Origin: an uncultured Bacteroidales bacterium
GTDB lineage: Bacteria > Bacteroidota > Bacteroidia > Bacteroidales > UBA932
Direction: 5' to 3'
Assembly (NCBI GenBank): GCA_900319375.1
Contig: ONOI01000002.1
Location: 1-63,837, forward strand
DNA length: 63,837 bases
Under the pieces are notes generated by a model. The model saw only the letters and a program-made list of their open reading frames with translations, had not been told where the DNA came from and searched no databases. Made by a program: the position numbers and the translations under genes. Positions 37,841 to 46,875 of this stretch are shown here, one piece after another. The stretch's first letter is position 1. Each line of letters starts with the position of its first letter.

Positions 37841-39169
37841 ATGAAAAGACTGATTATCGCAATTCTGGCTGTCGCCACTCTCAGCGCGACTAGCGTATTT
37901 GCACAGGGCAAGTATGGCGCAGACAGCGCCGAGTGTATCAAGTACCTTTCGTACTACAAAGAGTACTTCAAGCAGAAAAACTACGACTCCGCTACCCCCA
38001 ACTGGCGTGAGGCGTTCCGAATCTGCCCTCCTACCGCAAACCAGACCATGTTGGTAGACGGTACGGCCCTGATGCGCAAGCTTATCTCCAAGAACGGCAA
38101 GAATCCTGTTTATAAGGCTCAGCTCGTAGACTCCCTGATGATGATCCACGACATACGTATCGAGTACTATCCGAAGTACGGAGTTACCGCCCGCAACAAC
38201 AAGGGCCTCGATATGGCGAACTACATCAAGGACGACAACAAGCGCCTCTATGAGGGCCTCAACGAAATCATCGAGTTCAACGAGAGCGACACTAAGCCCA
38301 GCCTCTATATCTTCAACCTCAACGCCGCTATCGAGCTCTGCAAGATCGGCCTTATCGATGAAGAAGAGGTAATCGATGTCTATGAGCGCAACTCAGGTCT
38401 TCTCGATAACGCAGAGGCCAAGACCGCGACAGATAAAGAAGCGAACGAGAAAGTCCGTACTGATCTCGATAATCTGTTCGTAGCCAGCAAGCTCGCAGAC
38501 TGCGACAAGATCATCTCCCTGTATGGCCCCCGTTTCGAGGCTAATCCTTCGGATGCCGAATTCGCGGCAAAGGTCGTCAGGATCATGTCTTCCGCCGAGG
38601 ACTGCATGGACAACAACCTGTTCGTCGCCGCCGCTACTACCGTCTACAACGACAACCCCAGCGCTGCAGCAGCAAAGATGCTCTATCAGCTGAACGCCGC
38701 CCAGGGCAAGGTAGACCTCGCTATCAAGTACATGGAAGAGGCAATCGCAGCCCCCGATTCAGATGCCGAGGCAGATGCAGACCTGTACTACGAACTCGCT
38801 GTTTACTCATACAAGTCCGGCCGTCCTCAGCTTGCTGAGAGCTCGGCAAAGCGTTCGGTCGCAATGACCTCAAGGAGCGACCTCAAAGCAAAGAACTATA
38901 TGCTTCTTGCTACCGTATGGGGCAATGTCCGCTGCGAAGGCAATGAAATCGCAGTCCGCGCTCCTTACTGGGTTGCAGTAGACTTCCTCGAGAAAGCAAA
39001 GCGCGCAGATTCTTCCCTCGCCGAAGAGGCCAACAAGATGATTGCGCAGTTCCGCCAGTACTATCCTACCGCCGCAGACGCCTTCATGTATGACGTCAAG
39101 GACGGCGACTCCTACACCGTCAGCTGCGGAGCCTTCCGCGAGACGACAACCGTCAAGACGCAGAAGTAG
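37841..39169 (+). CDS. Secreted tetratricopeptide-like repeat protein
   Basis: 442 residues. Signal peptide 1-22 (VFAQ). The rest is helical: an initial block with CIKYLSYYKEYFKQKNYDSATPNWREAF (TPR-like), a middle alpha-rich region, and another TPR pair at about 285-345 (ADADLYYELAVYSYKSGRPQLAESSAKR). It sits 15 bp after the barrel gene and 2 bp before the LptC-like gene, so an envelope-assembly role is likely, but no activity can be named. Confidence 0.75.
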   Translation: MKRLIIAILAVATLSATSVFAQGKYGADSAECIKYLSYYKEYFKQKNYDSATPNWREAFRICPPTANQTMLVDGTALMRKLISKNGKNPVYKAQLVDSLMMIHDIRIEYYPKYGVTARNNKGLDMANYIKDDNKRLYEGLNEIIEFNESDTKPSLYIFNLNAAIELCKIGLIDEEEVIDVYERNSGLLDNAEAKTATDKEANEKVRTDLDNLFVASKLADCDKIISLYGPRFEANPSDAEFAAKVVRIMSSAEDCMDNNLFVAAATTVYNDNPSAAAAKMLYQLNAAQGKVDLAIKYMEEAIAAPDSDAEADADLYYELAVYSYKSGRPQLAESSAKRSVAMTSRSDLKAKNYMLLATVWGNVRCEGNEIAVRAPYWVAVDFLEKAKRADSSLAEEANKMIAQFRQYYPTAADAFMYDVKDGDSYTVSCGAFRETTTVKTQK

Positions 39170-39171
39170 AG

Positions 39172-39801
39172 TTGAGGACCTGGCCGCATATCAAGACTAA
39201 GGCAACCGCTTTGATCGCGGTTGCTTTTGTCGTTTTCGGGTGTGGCGGAAAACTCAAGGAAGCAGACAAGATCAACCTGGCCGAAACCCCTACTCAGGTG
39301 GTTAACGACATGTTTGCGGTCAATACTGCAGACGGTCTCGTCAAGCAGCGTTTCGAATCGCCGGTGATGCTGAAGTTCGTTACCGACTCTGTAGACTACG
39401 ATCTCTTTCCTAACGGACTCCAGGTCTTCGGCTATACCGAGGAGGGCCTTCTCGAGACCATCATCATGGCCGACAAAGCAAAACATGTCGCGTCCGGTAA
39501 GCGCTCTTCCGGCGAACTCTGGGAGGCGACCGGCAATGTGATCGTTTCCAACGTCATCAAGAAAGAAACTATGGAAACCGATACTTTGTACTGGGACCGC
39601 AAGAAAGAAGAGATTTATACAGATGCCTACGTAAAACTGTATTCCGAAGACGGAATGATGCAGGGATACGGAATGCGCTCAGACGACCGCGCCCGCAACG
39701 CTATTCTTCTCCGGCCTTTCGACAGTTACGGTTACTCGCAGTCGGATTCGACCGTTGTGAAGATAGATTCGGTCAACTTCATCGGACCTTTGCTCAAATA
39801 A
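39172..39801 (+). CDS. lptC: LptC-like LPS-export protein
   Basis: 209 residues, TTG start 2 bp after the preceding stop. A lipoprotein-like signal ends in VVFGCGG (C24), as in Bacteroidota LptC. The beta-rich LptC/OstA fold is visible: SPVMLKFVTDSVDYDLFPNGLQV and ELWEATGNVIVSN, with METDTLYWDRKKEEIYTDAYVKLYSEDG typical of the jelly-roll family. It would bridge LptBFG and LptA in LPS transport. The N-terminal Cys suggests it is lipid-anchored instead of helix-anchored. Confidence 0.85.
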   Translation: MRTWPHIKTKATALIAVAFVVFGCGGKLKEADKINLAETPTQVVNDMFAVNTADGLVKQRFESPVMLKFVTDSVDYDLFPNGLQVFGYTEEGLLETIIMADKAKHVASGKRSSGELWEATGNVIVSNVIKKETMETDTLYWDRKKEEIYTDAYVKLYSEDGMMQGYGMRSDDRARNAILLRPFDSYGYSQSDSTVVKIDSVNFIGPLLK

Positions 39802-39820
39802 AGAATTATTACTATCTTCG
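39789..39820 (+). promoter_or_regulatory. Promoter of the PpiD/SurA-like gene
   Basis: TTTG at 39789-39792 and TATCTTCG at 39813-39820, spacing 20 bp; the -7 box is the TTCG variant. Confidence 0.5.
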
Positions 39821-39858
39821 CAGCCCAATTTCGATAATTTTAAAGAAAAAACTATCAT

Positions 39859-41946
39859 ATGGCAGTACTACAAAAGATGCGCAACAAGTTCGGAGTCGCT
39901 ATCTCCGTAATCATCGCGCTTTCCCTTCTGTACTTCATCGCCCCTATGGACGACCTGATGAACCTTTTCGGCAGGCCTGAGAACGTAGGAGAGATCAACG
40001 GTACAGGTATCTCGTATGAGGATTTCACCGCCGAGGTGGGAACCTTCACAACGATCAACGAAATTACTACAGGCTCCAGCGCTCAGACTGAGCAGGCCCA
40101 CCAGCAGATCCGCAATGCGGCATGGCAGTCCCTTATAGACCGCTTCATGTTCTTTAAGAACTGCGAGGCCGCCGGAATCAAGGTTGGTGACGCCGAGGTC
40201 GCAGACCTCATCGCCGGAAACCACCTCAGCCCCATCATCGAGCAGAACCCTCTGTTCGCAGCGGAGGATGGTACTTTCTCAGTTGAGAGAGTCCGCGAGA
40301 TCAACCGTCAGGCCGAGACAGACGAGACCCTCAAGCTTTACTGGAACTATCTGAAGCAGACCGTCCGTACCCAGCAGTTCTATGCTAAGTATGGTTCACT
40401 TTTCGCCCTTAGTTCCATCGAGAGCCCTCTGACCCTCAAGCAGGCAGTTGAGGAAGGCAACACTACCGCCGACATCGAGCTTGTCACCATCCCTTACGGA
40501 TTCGCAGTCGATACTACTGTAAACGTCAGCTCCAAGGAGATCAAGGCCTACTACAAGGCCCATCAGGACGAGTACAAGCAGAAGGCCAGCCGCGATGTAG
40601 AGTATGTCGTCTTCGAGGTTAAGCCTTCGGATTCAGACGTAGCCGCCACCGAGAAGGCAATGGATGATGTTCTTGGCGAGTTTGCTTCGACAGACAACCT
40701 TAAGAACTTCCTTCTTAAGAACTCCGACAGGTCCCTTTCCAACCGCTGGTACAAGAAGGGCGAGCTTGCAACTGTATCTGCAGACATCGACAAGTTCGTA
40801 TTCTCCGGCAATAAGGGTATTTCGCCCGTCGTCAAGGAAGGCGATTCTTTCTTCTCGGCCCGCGTAATCGAAAGCGCAAATGTTCCGGATTCTGTTTATG
40901 TAAAGCATATCCTCCTTCAGGGAGCCGGTGCGGCCAAGAAAGCAGACAGCCTCGTTGCTGTAGTTTCAAAGACCCCCGCCCGCTTTGCTGAACTCGTTCT
41001 CGAACACTCAGCCGACCAGGGCTCGTCAGACGGCGGCCAGCTTGGAAACATCGGCTGGATGACCCAGAGCTACATGATCCCCGGCTTCGAGTCCGTCATG
41101 ACCGCTAAGGTTGGAAAGCCTTTCGTCATCAAGACCCAGTACGGCAGCCATGTAGTAGTTGTCACAAAGACCACCAAGCCCATCGCCAAGAAGCAGGTCG
41201 CGATTCTTGAGAAGGCCGTCCTTGCGAGCAAGGAGACCTTCAACGGCTTCTACAACGAGGCCAACAAGTTCGCCACCATCGCCGGCGGTACCCTCGAGGG
41301 TTATCTCAAGGCCGTTGATTCTCTCGGAGTTTACTCCCACAAGCAGAATCGCGTTCTCGAGAGTACCTCAACCTTCGGTTCGGTAGACGAGGCCAAGGAA
41401 GTCACCCGCTGGATCTTTGACGACAAGACAAAGAAAGGCAAGGCTTCCGGTATCATCACCGTGAACAACAACTTCTTCTTCGTAGCGGCAGTCAAGGAAG
41501 TCCGCAAGGACGGCGTTGCTGAGCTCAAGGAAGTTGCAAACCAGATTCAGAGCAAGCTCTATAACGATAAGCGCAATGCCAACAAGGCAGCTCAGGTTGC
41601 CGAGACCCTCGCCGGTAATCCTACCCTCGAGGCTGTTGCAGCAGCAAACGGAACAACCGTTTCTACCCGCAACGACATCAGCTTCTCGCCTATGAGCGCA
41701 GGTGTTCTGGAGCCGGCTCTTCTCGGTGCTGTTCTTAAGGCTGAGCTTGGAGAGGTCTGCGGACCTGTCCAGGGTATGAACGCCGTTTATGTCTTCAAGG
41801 TAAATCGCCGCGAAGCAGGTCAGTTCTACACCGAGCAGGATGCGAAGAACTTCGCTTCTCAGAAAGCCCAGTACTCTTCGCAGATGATTCTCCCCGTCAT
41901 GCAGGAAGCTGCTGGCGTGGTAGACAATCGCGCCCGCTACTTCTAG
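39859..41946 (+). CDS. Membrane-anchored peptidylprolyl isomerase (PpiD/SurA-like)
   Basis: 695 residues. A short cytoplasmic start, one membrane helix at about 13-29 (AISVIIALSLLYFIAPM), a SurA-N-like chaperone domain (MFFKNCEAAGIKVGDAEVADLI), a parvulin domain near 350-445 (VKHILLQGAGAAKKADSLV, SDGGQLGNIGWMTQSYMIPGFE) and a second degenerate isomerase-like region. The family folds outer-membrane proteins in the periplasm. It follows the LptC-like gene and ends at a strong terminator. Confidence 0.9.
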   Translation: MAVLQKMRNKFGVAISVIIALSLLYFIAPMDDLMNLFGRPENVGEINGTGISYEDFTAEVGTFTTINEITTGSSAQTEQAHQQIRNAAWQSLIDRFMFFKNCEAAGIKVGDAEVADLIAGNHLSPIIEQNPLFAAEDGTFSVERVREINRQAETDETLKLYWNYLKQTVRTQQFYAKYGSLFALSSIESPLTLKQAVEEGNTTADIELVTIPYGFAVDTTVNVSSKEIKAYYKAHQDEYKQKASRDVEYVVFEVKPSDSDVAATEKAMDDVLGEFASTDNLKNFLLKNSDRSLSNRWYKKGELATVSADIDKFVFSGNKGISPVVKEGDSFFSARVIESANVPDSVYVKHILLQGAGAAKKADSLVAVVSKTPARFAELVLEHSADQGSSDGGQLGNIGWMTQSYMIPGFESVMTAKVGKPFVIKTQYGSHVVVVTKTTKPIAKKQVAILEKAVLASKETFNGFYNEANKFATIAGGTLEGYLKAVDSLGVYSHKQNRVLESTSTFGSVDEAKEVTRWIFDDKTKKGKASGIITVNNNFFFVAAVKEVRKDGVAELKEVANQIQSKLYNDKRNANKAAQVAETLAGNPTLEAVAAANGTTVSTRNDISFSPMSAGVLEPALLGAVLKAELGEVCGPVQGMNAVYVFKVNRREAGQFYTEQDAKNFASQKAQYSSQMILPVMQEAAGVVDNRARYF

Positions 41947-41970
41947 AATCCGGATTCGGATATAGACTCA

Positions 41971-42006
41971 TACCCTCGGCGTAATCGCTGAGGGTATGTT
42001 CGTTTT
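41971..42006 (+). terminator. Terminator after the PpiD/SurA-like gene
   Basis: 11-bp stem TACCCTCGGCG/CGCTGAGGGTA (one G-T), TAAT loop, followed by the T-rich TGTTCGTTTT. Confidence 0.8.
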
Positions 42007-42033
42007 AGGGGGTCCGCATTAACAAATAATCGT

Positions 42034-42041
42034 TATATTTG
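42034..42041 (+). promoter_or_regulatory. -7 box of galK
   Basis: TATATTTG, full match to TAnnTTTG, 30 bp before the galK ATG. Confidence 0.55.
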
Positions 42042-42071
42042 TACTTACCTCGAAACTAAAACCAATACAAT

Positions 42072-43223
42072 ATGAAATCAAAGATTCAGAACAAATTCAA
42101 GACTCTCTTCGGAGAGGGCGGAAACCTCTTTGCCAGCGCGGGCCGCATCAACCTTATCGGCGAACATACCGACTATAACGGCGGTTATGTATTCCCCGGC
42201 GCAATAGACAAGGGAATAATGGCCCAGATTAAGCTCAACGGCCTCAATAAGGTGCGCGCTTTCTCGCTGGACTACAACGAGATGGTAGAGTTCGGCCTGA
42301 ACGAGGAGGACAAGCCGAAGCAGCAGTGGGCCTGCTATATCTTCGGCGTATGCCGTGAGACTATCAAGCGCGGCGGAAAGGTTGCCGGCTTCGATACGGT
42401 CTTCGCAGGCGACGTGCCCCTTGGCGCCGGTCTTTCCTCATCGGCCGCCCTCGAGAGCTGCTTTGCGTTCGCAATCAACGAGCTCAACGGCAACAATATC
42501 GACAAATTCGAGCTCGCAAAGATAGGCCAGAGTACTGAACACAATTACTGCGGCGTTATGTGCGGAATTATGGACCAGTTCGCTTCCTGCTTCGGAAAAC
42601 AGGGCTGCCTTATCCGCCTCAACTGCAAGACCCTCGAGTATAAGTACTTCCCCTTCGATCCCGAAGCTGCTGGCTATAAACTCGTTCTGATTGATTCTTG
42701 TGTCAAACACGAACTCGCTTCTTCGGCTTACAACAAGCGCCGCGCTTCCTGCGAGAATGCTGCGGCAGCAATTCGTAAGTACCATCCGGAGGTTGAGTTC
42801 CTCAGCGACGCGAAGCGAGTCTGGCTCGAAGAGGTACGCGCAGAGATTCCCGAGGAAGACTTCCTCCGTGCGGAATATGTTATCGGCGAAGTCCAGAGGG
42901 TGCTCGACGTCTGCGATGCTCTTGAGAGAGGAGACTACGAGACCGCTGGAGAGATGATGTATCAGACCCATTTCGGAATGAGCCGCCTCTACGAAGTCAG
43001 CTGCGAAGAGCTCGACTTCCTCAACAAACTGGCCCGCAAGATGGACGTCACCGGATCCCGCGTTATGGGCGGAGGCTTCGGCGGCTGTACCATCAACCTC
43101 GTTAAGAAAGAGCTCTACGAGCCCTTCATCGCTACCGCCGTTGAGAAGTTTGGCGAGAAATTCGGCCACAAACCGAAGGTCATCGACGTAGTCATTTCCG
43201 ACGGCGCGAGGAAGGTAGAGTAA
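42072..43223 (+). CDS. galK: Galactokinase
   Basis: Phosphorylates galactose at C1 (Leloir pathway). 383 residues. GHMP signatures: GRINLIGEHTDYNGG near 24-38 (sugar-binding), PLGAGLSSSAALE near 117-129 (ATP loop), and VMGGGFGGCTINLV near 334. A mutarotase gene (galM) is at 55128-56129 but not linked. It overlaps the convergent downstream gene by 32 bp. Confidence 0.95.
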   Translation: MKSKIQNKFKTLFGEGGNLFASAGRINLIGEHTDYNGGYVFPGAIDKGIMAQIKLNGLNKVRAFSLDYNEMVEFGLNEEDKPKQQWACYIFGVCRETIKRGGKVAGFDTVFAGDVPLGAGLSSSAALESCFAFAINELNGNNIDKFELAKIGQSTEHNYCGVMCGIMDQFASCFGKQGCLIRLNCKTLEYKYFPFDPEAAGYKLVLIDSCVKHELASSAYNKRRASCENAAAAIRKYHPEVEFLSDAKRVWLEEVRAEIPEEDFLRAEYVIGEVQRVLDVCDALERGDYETAGEMMYQTHFGMSRLYEVSCEELDFLNKLARKMDVTGSRVMGGGFGGCTINLVKKELYEPFIATAVEKFGEKFGHKPKVIDVVISDGARKVE

Positions 43224-44091
43224 CCATTATCGGAAGATGATCAGACAGCCCTCCGTTGTAGCGGGGGCCGATAAAAGTTCGGCGGGGTTTTACTCCGCCG
43301 AATCTTTTGTCAGGCTCCTGCAGGAAAGGAAGGGCTGCAATCCGAAGGGTTGCCGTGGCGGCGGGGGAGACGAACGCGCGGTCGATCTGCTCCCAGCGGC
43401 CCTGGAACTTGATGGTACCGGGCGCGGAAGGGGCCGGGCCGTCGTCTGCCGGAGAGAGTTCGAGCATCGGAGCCATCACGCTGTCTGAGGCGGCCGTTCG
43501 GACGTCGTTGAAATCGCCCAGGGCGATTAAAAGGCGGTCGGGAGTGGCTGTTCGGACGGAATCACACACGCGCGAAAGCGCTGCCAGCGCGAGCAAGCGG
43601 CGCCTGTCCGCCTCGGCCGAGCCGCCCCGCTTCGAGGGAAGATGACAGACGATTATGGCAATAGAATCGAACTCGGCGAGGAGAAGAGCGCGGGTTGGCA
43701 GGATGGATCCGGAAGAGTCTCGAACCGGGATGGCGCAAGAGTTAACAGGAGGCTTTCCGCGCCAGAGCAGGGCGCAGTCTATCCCGCGATGGTCTGGGGA
43801 GTCGTAGTGTACGAACCGATAGCCGTACTTTCTAAGCGCGGGCTGGGCGACAAGGCGGCGCAGGCAGGCGGCGTTCTCCACCTCGCAGAGCCCGACAAAG
43901 TCCGGCGGCGCGCCGGTGGAGTCCGCCAGCGCCATCACCACCTTCGCAATCGCCCGCGCCTTATCATTGAAATGCGGGCTGTCTTCAAAGAAATTCTCTA
44001 CATTCCAGAACGCGACATTCTGGGCGGCGCCGGGAAAAGCGGCGAAAAGAATAAGGCCAATCAGAGCCTGAAGTCTCATAGTCAGTTTCAT
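43192..44091 (-). CDS. Secreted endonuclease/exonuclease/phosphatase-family protein
   Basis: 299 residues from ATG 44091, chosen because it opens a good signal peptide (MKLTMRLQALIGLILFAAFPGAAQ region); the longer frame to 44487 runs antisense into ychF and is not family-like. EEP motifs: FWNVENFF near 29, GLCEVEN near 69, GIDCALLW, LLIALGDFNDV near 197 and LSDHLPIMVTL near the C-terminus. It is likely a metal-dependent phosphoesterase outside the cytoplasm; the substrate is unknown. The last 32 bp overlap galK tail-to-tail. Confidence 0.85.
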   Translation of the reverse strand: MKLTMRLQALIGLILFAAFPGAAQNVAFWNVENFFEDSPHFNDKARAIAKVVMALADSTGAPPDFVGLCEVENAACLRRLVAQPALRKYGYRFVHYDSPDHRGIDCALLWRGKPPVNSCAIPVRDSSGSILPTRALLLAEFDSIAIIVCHLPSKRGGSAEADRRRLLALAALSRVCDSVRTATPDRLLIALGDFNDVRTAASDSVMAPMLELSPADDGPAPSAPGTIKFQGRWEQIDRAFVSPAATATLRIAALPFLQEPDKRFGGVKPRRTFIGPRYNGGLSDHLPIMVTLPSSRRRK

Positions 44092-44115
44092 AAGGCGAAT
44101 ATGCGGATTATTTCC

Positions 44116-44123
44116 TAAATTTG
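44116..44123 (+). promoter_or_regulatory. -7 box of ychF
   Basis: TAAATTTG, full match, 22 bp before the ychF ATG in the 54-bp divergent spacer. Confidence 0.6.
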
Positions 44124-44145
44124 CACCCACAAAAACGAAGAAACA

Positions 44146-45246
44146 ATGTCTCTTAAATGCGGAATAGTAGGACTGCCGAACGTAGGTAAATCCACCCTTT
44201 TCAACTGTGTCAGCTCGGGTAAAGCCCAGAGTGCTAATTTCCCGTTCTGTACGATAGAGCCGAATCTCGGATCTACCAATGTACCGGATAAGCGCCTTGA
44301 GGTATTGAGCGATATCTGCAAGCCTCAGCGCACAATCCCCGCTACAGTCGACATAGTCGACATCGCGGGCCTTGTCAGGGGCGCCAGCAAGGGCGAAGGC
44401 CTCGGCAACCAGTTCCTCGCAAACATCCGCGAGTGTGACGCCATCCTCCACGTCCTGCGCTGCTTCGACGACGGAAACGTGGTCCACGTAGACGGTTCAG
44501 TCGACCCTGTCCGCGACAAAGAAGTCGTAGATACCGAACTCCAGATCAAAGACCTTGAGACGGTTGAGGCGCGGCTTGCAAAATGCGAAAAAGCAGGGAA
44601 GGCCGGAGACAAAGAGGCTGCGAAACTGGCCGCCCTCCTGACTCGCTATCGCGACGCCCTCCTTCAGGGCAAGTCCTGCCGCAGTGTTGCCCTTCTGAAC
44701 GATGAAGAAACCGTCTTGGCACACGATCTGTTCCTGCTGACTAACAAACCTGTTATGTACGTCTGCAATGTCGACGACGCCTCCGCGGTAAACGGAAATG
44801 CCTATGTCGACGCAGTCCGCGAAGCGGTCAAGGACGAGAACGCGGAGATCCTCATCATTTCCGCAAAGACTGAATCTGAAATCGCCGAACTTGAGGACTA
44901 CGAAGAAAGGCAGATGTTCCTCGAAGAGATGGGGCTGGAAGAGTCCGGAGTCGTCCGTCTTATCCAAGGCGCATATCACCTCCTTGGCCTGCAGACCTTC
45001 TTCACCGCCGGCGCGGACGAGTGCCGTGCGTGGACTATCCACAAAGGCGACAAAGCGCCTCGCGCGGCAGGCGTCATCCACACCGACTTCGAGCGCGGCT
45101 TCATCCGTGCGGAGGTAATCAAGTACGACGATTTCGTCGCGCTGAAGACCGAAGCCGCCTGCCGCGCGGCCGGAAAGATGGGCGTCGAGGGCAAGGACTA
45201 CGTAGTCCAGGACGGAGACATTATGCACTTCCTCTTCAACGTTTAA
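44146..45246 (+). CDS. ychF: Redox-regulated ATPase YchF
   Basis: 366 residues, Obg-related but ATP-preferring. G1 [12 protein letters not shown] near 8-19, [20 protein letters not shown] near 68, NVDD in place of the GTP-specific NKxD, which fits ATP use, and the C-terminal TGS-like domain ([14 protein letters not shown]). Followed 3 bp on by ksgA. Confidence 0.96.
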   Translation: MSLKCGIVGLPNVGKSTLFNCVSSGKAQSANFPFCTIEPNLGSTNVPDKRLEVLSDICKPQRTIPATVDIVDIAGLVRGASKGEGLGNQFLANIRECDAILHVLRCFDDGNVVHVDGSVDPVRDKEVVDTELQIKDLETVEARLAKCEKAGKAGDKEAAKLAALLTRYRDALLQGKSCRSVALLNDEETVLAHDLFLLTNKPVMYVCNVDDASAVNGNAYVDAVREAVKDENAEILIISAKTESEIAELEDYEERQMFLEEMGLEESGVVRLIQGAYHLLGLQTFFTAGADECRAWTIHKGDKAPRAAGVIHTDFERGFIRAEVIKYDDFVALKTEAACRAAGKMGVEGKDYVVQDGDIMHFLFNV

Positions 45247-45249
45247 GCG

Positions 45250-46029
45250 ATGTCGGAAGTTCGAGCGAAAAAGGCCCTGGGTCAACATTTCCTTACCGAC
45301 CAGCGTATAGCGAAGGCAATAGTCGACGCGCTGGGCGAGGGGGCGCGCGACGTCCTCGAGGTCGGTCCTGGAATGGGTGTCCTGACCCAGTATCTGCTCG
45401 AGCGGCCGGACATTGACCTCAAGATGGTTGAGGTAGACGGCGAGTCGGTACAGTACCTTATGCGCCATTTCCCCGGCCTCGAAGGCAAGCTGCTGGAAGC
45501 AGACTACCTTAAACTCAACATTCGAAAGATCTTCCCCGGGCCCTACCGCGTAATCGGCAACTTCCCCTACAACATCTCCTCGCAAATCTTCTTCAAGATT
45601 CTGGAAGACAAGGACCTCGTCCCGGAGGTTGTCTGTATGATTCAGAAAGAGGTCGCAGATCGTATCGCCGAGCCGCCCGGAACGAAAACCTACGGCATCC
45701 TTTCGGTTCTCCTTCAGGCCTGGTACGACATTGAGTATGTCCTGAGCGTAGGCCCCGGCGCCTTCAACCCTCCTCCGAAGGTCAACTCTGCAGTAATCAG
45801 GCTCAGGCGCAACTCCCGCACCGAACTCGGCTGCGACGAGGCTCTCTTCAAGCAGGTCGTCAAGACTGCCTTCAACCAGCGCCGCAAGACCCTTCGCAAC
45901 GCCCTTAAGCCCCTCATCAAGGAGGGCACGGACACTTCCGACCCCGTTTTCGATCTCAGGGCCGAAAAACTTGGCGTCGAGGATTTCGTAAGGCTTGCCA
46001 TTATTATTGCTACTGATGCGAGAAATTAG
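45250..46029 (+). CDS. ksgA: 16S rRNA dimethyladenosine transferase
   Basis: Dimethylates two adenosines near the 16S 3' end. 259 residues. KALGQHFLTD near 8, SAM motif EVGPGMGVLT near 38, and the catalytic motif NFPYNIS near 103 (NLPY-type, with Phe as in many Bacteroidota). Follows ychF by 3 bp and ends at a terminator. Also known as rsmA. Confidence 0.96.
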   Translation: MSEVRAKKALGQHFLTDQRIAKAIVDALGEGARDVLEVGPGMGVLTQYLLERPDIDLKMVEVDGESVQYLMRHFPGLEGKLLEADYLKLNIRKIFPGPYRVIGNFPYNISSQIFFKILEDKDLVPEVVCMIQKEVADRIAEPPGTKTYGILSVLLQAWYDIEYVLSVGPGAFNPPPKVNSAVIRLRRNSRTELGCDEALFKQVVKTAFNQRRKTLRNALKPLIKEGTDTSDPVFDLRAEKLGVEDFVRLAIIIATDARN

Positions 46030-46068
46030 TACGCCCTCTATGTGTGACACATAGAAGTGTTTCTCCCT

Positions 46069-46105
46069 ACAGGTCGGGCCCAAAACGTGCTCGACCTGTG
46101 TTTTT
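46069..46105 (+). terminator. Terminator of ychF-ksgA
   Basis: 8-bp arms ACAGGTCG and CGACCTGT around a 15-nt loop, then GTTTTT. An imperfect palindrome, CTATGTGTGACACATAG, lies just before it at 46038-46054. Confidence 0.7.
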
Positions 46106-46150
46106 GCGCATATTGGCAGACTGCCGGTATGTTATTATTCGTTTTTTCCT

Positions 46151-46158
46151 TACATTTG
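46151..46158 (+). promoter_or_regulatory. -7 box before the Rhs fragment
   Basis: TACATTTG fits TAnnTTTG and lies 18 bp upstream of the ATG at 46177, so the broken Rhs gene may still be transcribed and drive the two orphan genes. Confidence 0.45.
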
Positions 46159-46176
46159 AGAAGGTTTGAATCGATT

Positions 46177-46389
46177 ATGAAAAAGGTTCTTCCTTTGTTT
46201 TTTTACGCTGACAACGGCAACATAACCTCAATCGGCGGCGTGGGAACCCTGATTTACGGCGGAGGTGCAGGGGTGAGCCCTTACGAGGTGACGGGCCTGA
46301 CTCCTGAGCCCGGCCAGCCTGCTTATGGTCAGAGGGCGGTGACATATATGGTGCCTACGCGCCCGACGTATATTGCCCCAAAACCATGA
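46177..46389 (+). pseudogene. Fragment of an Rhs-repeat (polymorphic toxin) gene, N-terminal scar
   Basis: A 70-codon frame. It starts like a signal sequence (MKKVLPLFF) and passes straight into an Rhs/YD-type repeat: YADNGNITSIGGVGTLIYGG, PYEVTGLTPEPG, QRAVTYMVPTRPTYI. In intact Bacteroidota Rhs proteins that repeat block lies deep inside a protein of over a thousand residues, so this looks like a large internal deletion joining the start to a repeat. Its stop overlaps the next start codon (ATGA). The matching Rhs core tail is at 47390-47554. Confidence 0.75.
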
Positions 46390-46808
46390 CAAAAGAAACC
46401 AAATATACCTTTTCAAAAATAATCTATTTCGTTAGTCTAGTCTTATTTGTTGTGACGCTTCTGTTTTTTATTTGGCAACAAATAATAAACGTCGAACTAT
46501 TACGCAATGGGACTCCAGCAGTGGCGACTATGATTCATAGAGATGGTGCTAATGCGTACTATGATATTGAATATGATGGTGTATATTATACTGGATCTAT
46601 ACAGTTATCTAAGTCGGCCATGAGGCGTTTTTTACCCGGGGAAAGAGTTGAAGCATTAGTATTACCGGAGAAATTAGAATATGATAAGGAACAAACTTTT
46701 CTCCGTCATCATATGGTGTTTCTTCGCCCGCTTCCTCCCTCCCAACAGGACATTACGAAAGAGCGCGAAAGAATTGATTCGATGTATAATTGTATAGGGC
46801 GTCCTTGA
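46386..46808 (+). CDS. Orphan membrane protein within the Rhs islet
   Basis: 140 residues: cytoplasmic start, one membrane helix at about 13-34 (FVSLVLFVVTLLFFIW), then a small beta-rich domain (AVATMIHRDGANAYYDIEYDGVYYTG...PGERVEALVLPE) resembling DUF3592-like modules. The DNA is AT-rich (18 of 60 bases G+C at 46441-46500), unlike the neighbours. It is start-stop coupled to the Rhs fragment. Its place between Rhs remnants suggests an immunity or cassette gene left over from toxin exchange, but this is inference; no function is recognised. Confidence 0.65.
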   Translation: MTKETKYTFSKIIYFVSLVLFVVTLLFFIWQQIINVELLRNGTPAVATMIHRDGANAYYDIEYDGVYYTGSIQLSKSAMRRFLPGERVEALVLPEKLEYDKEQTFLRHHMVFLRPLPPSQQDITKERERIDSMYNCIGRP

Positions 46809-46875
46809 TATAAACTAATGTGGTGGCCTGCCGTACCTGGGAAGACCGCGTTTTCCCACTCATTTATAGAATTGT

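Noticed and set aside
44092-44487. N-terminal extension of the EEP-family gene into ychF
   Set aside because: The extra 132 residues are antisense to ychF and precede a good signal peptide at 44091.
44497-46083. 528-codon frame on the minus strand opposite ychF and ksgA
   Set aside because: Both plus-strand genes are unmistakable; the antisense frame has no family features.
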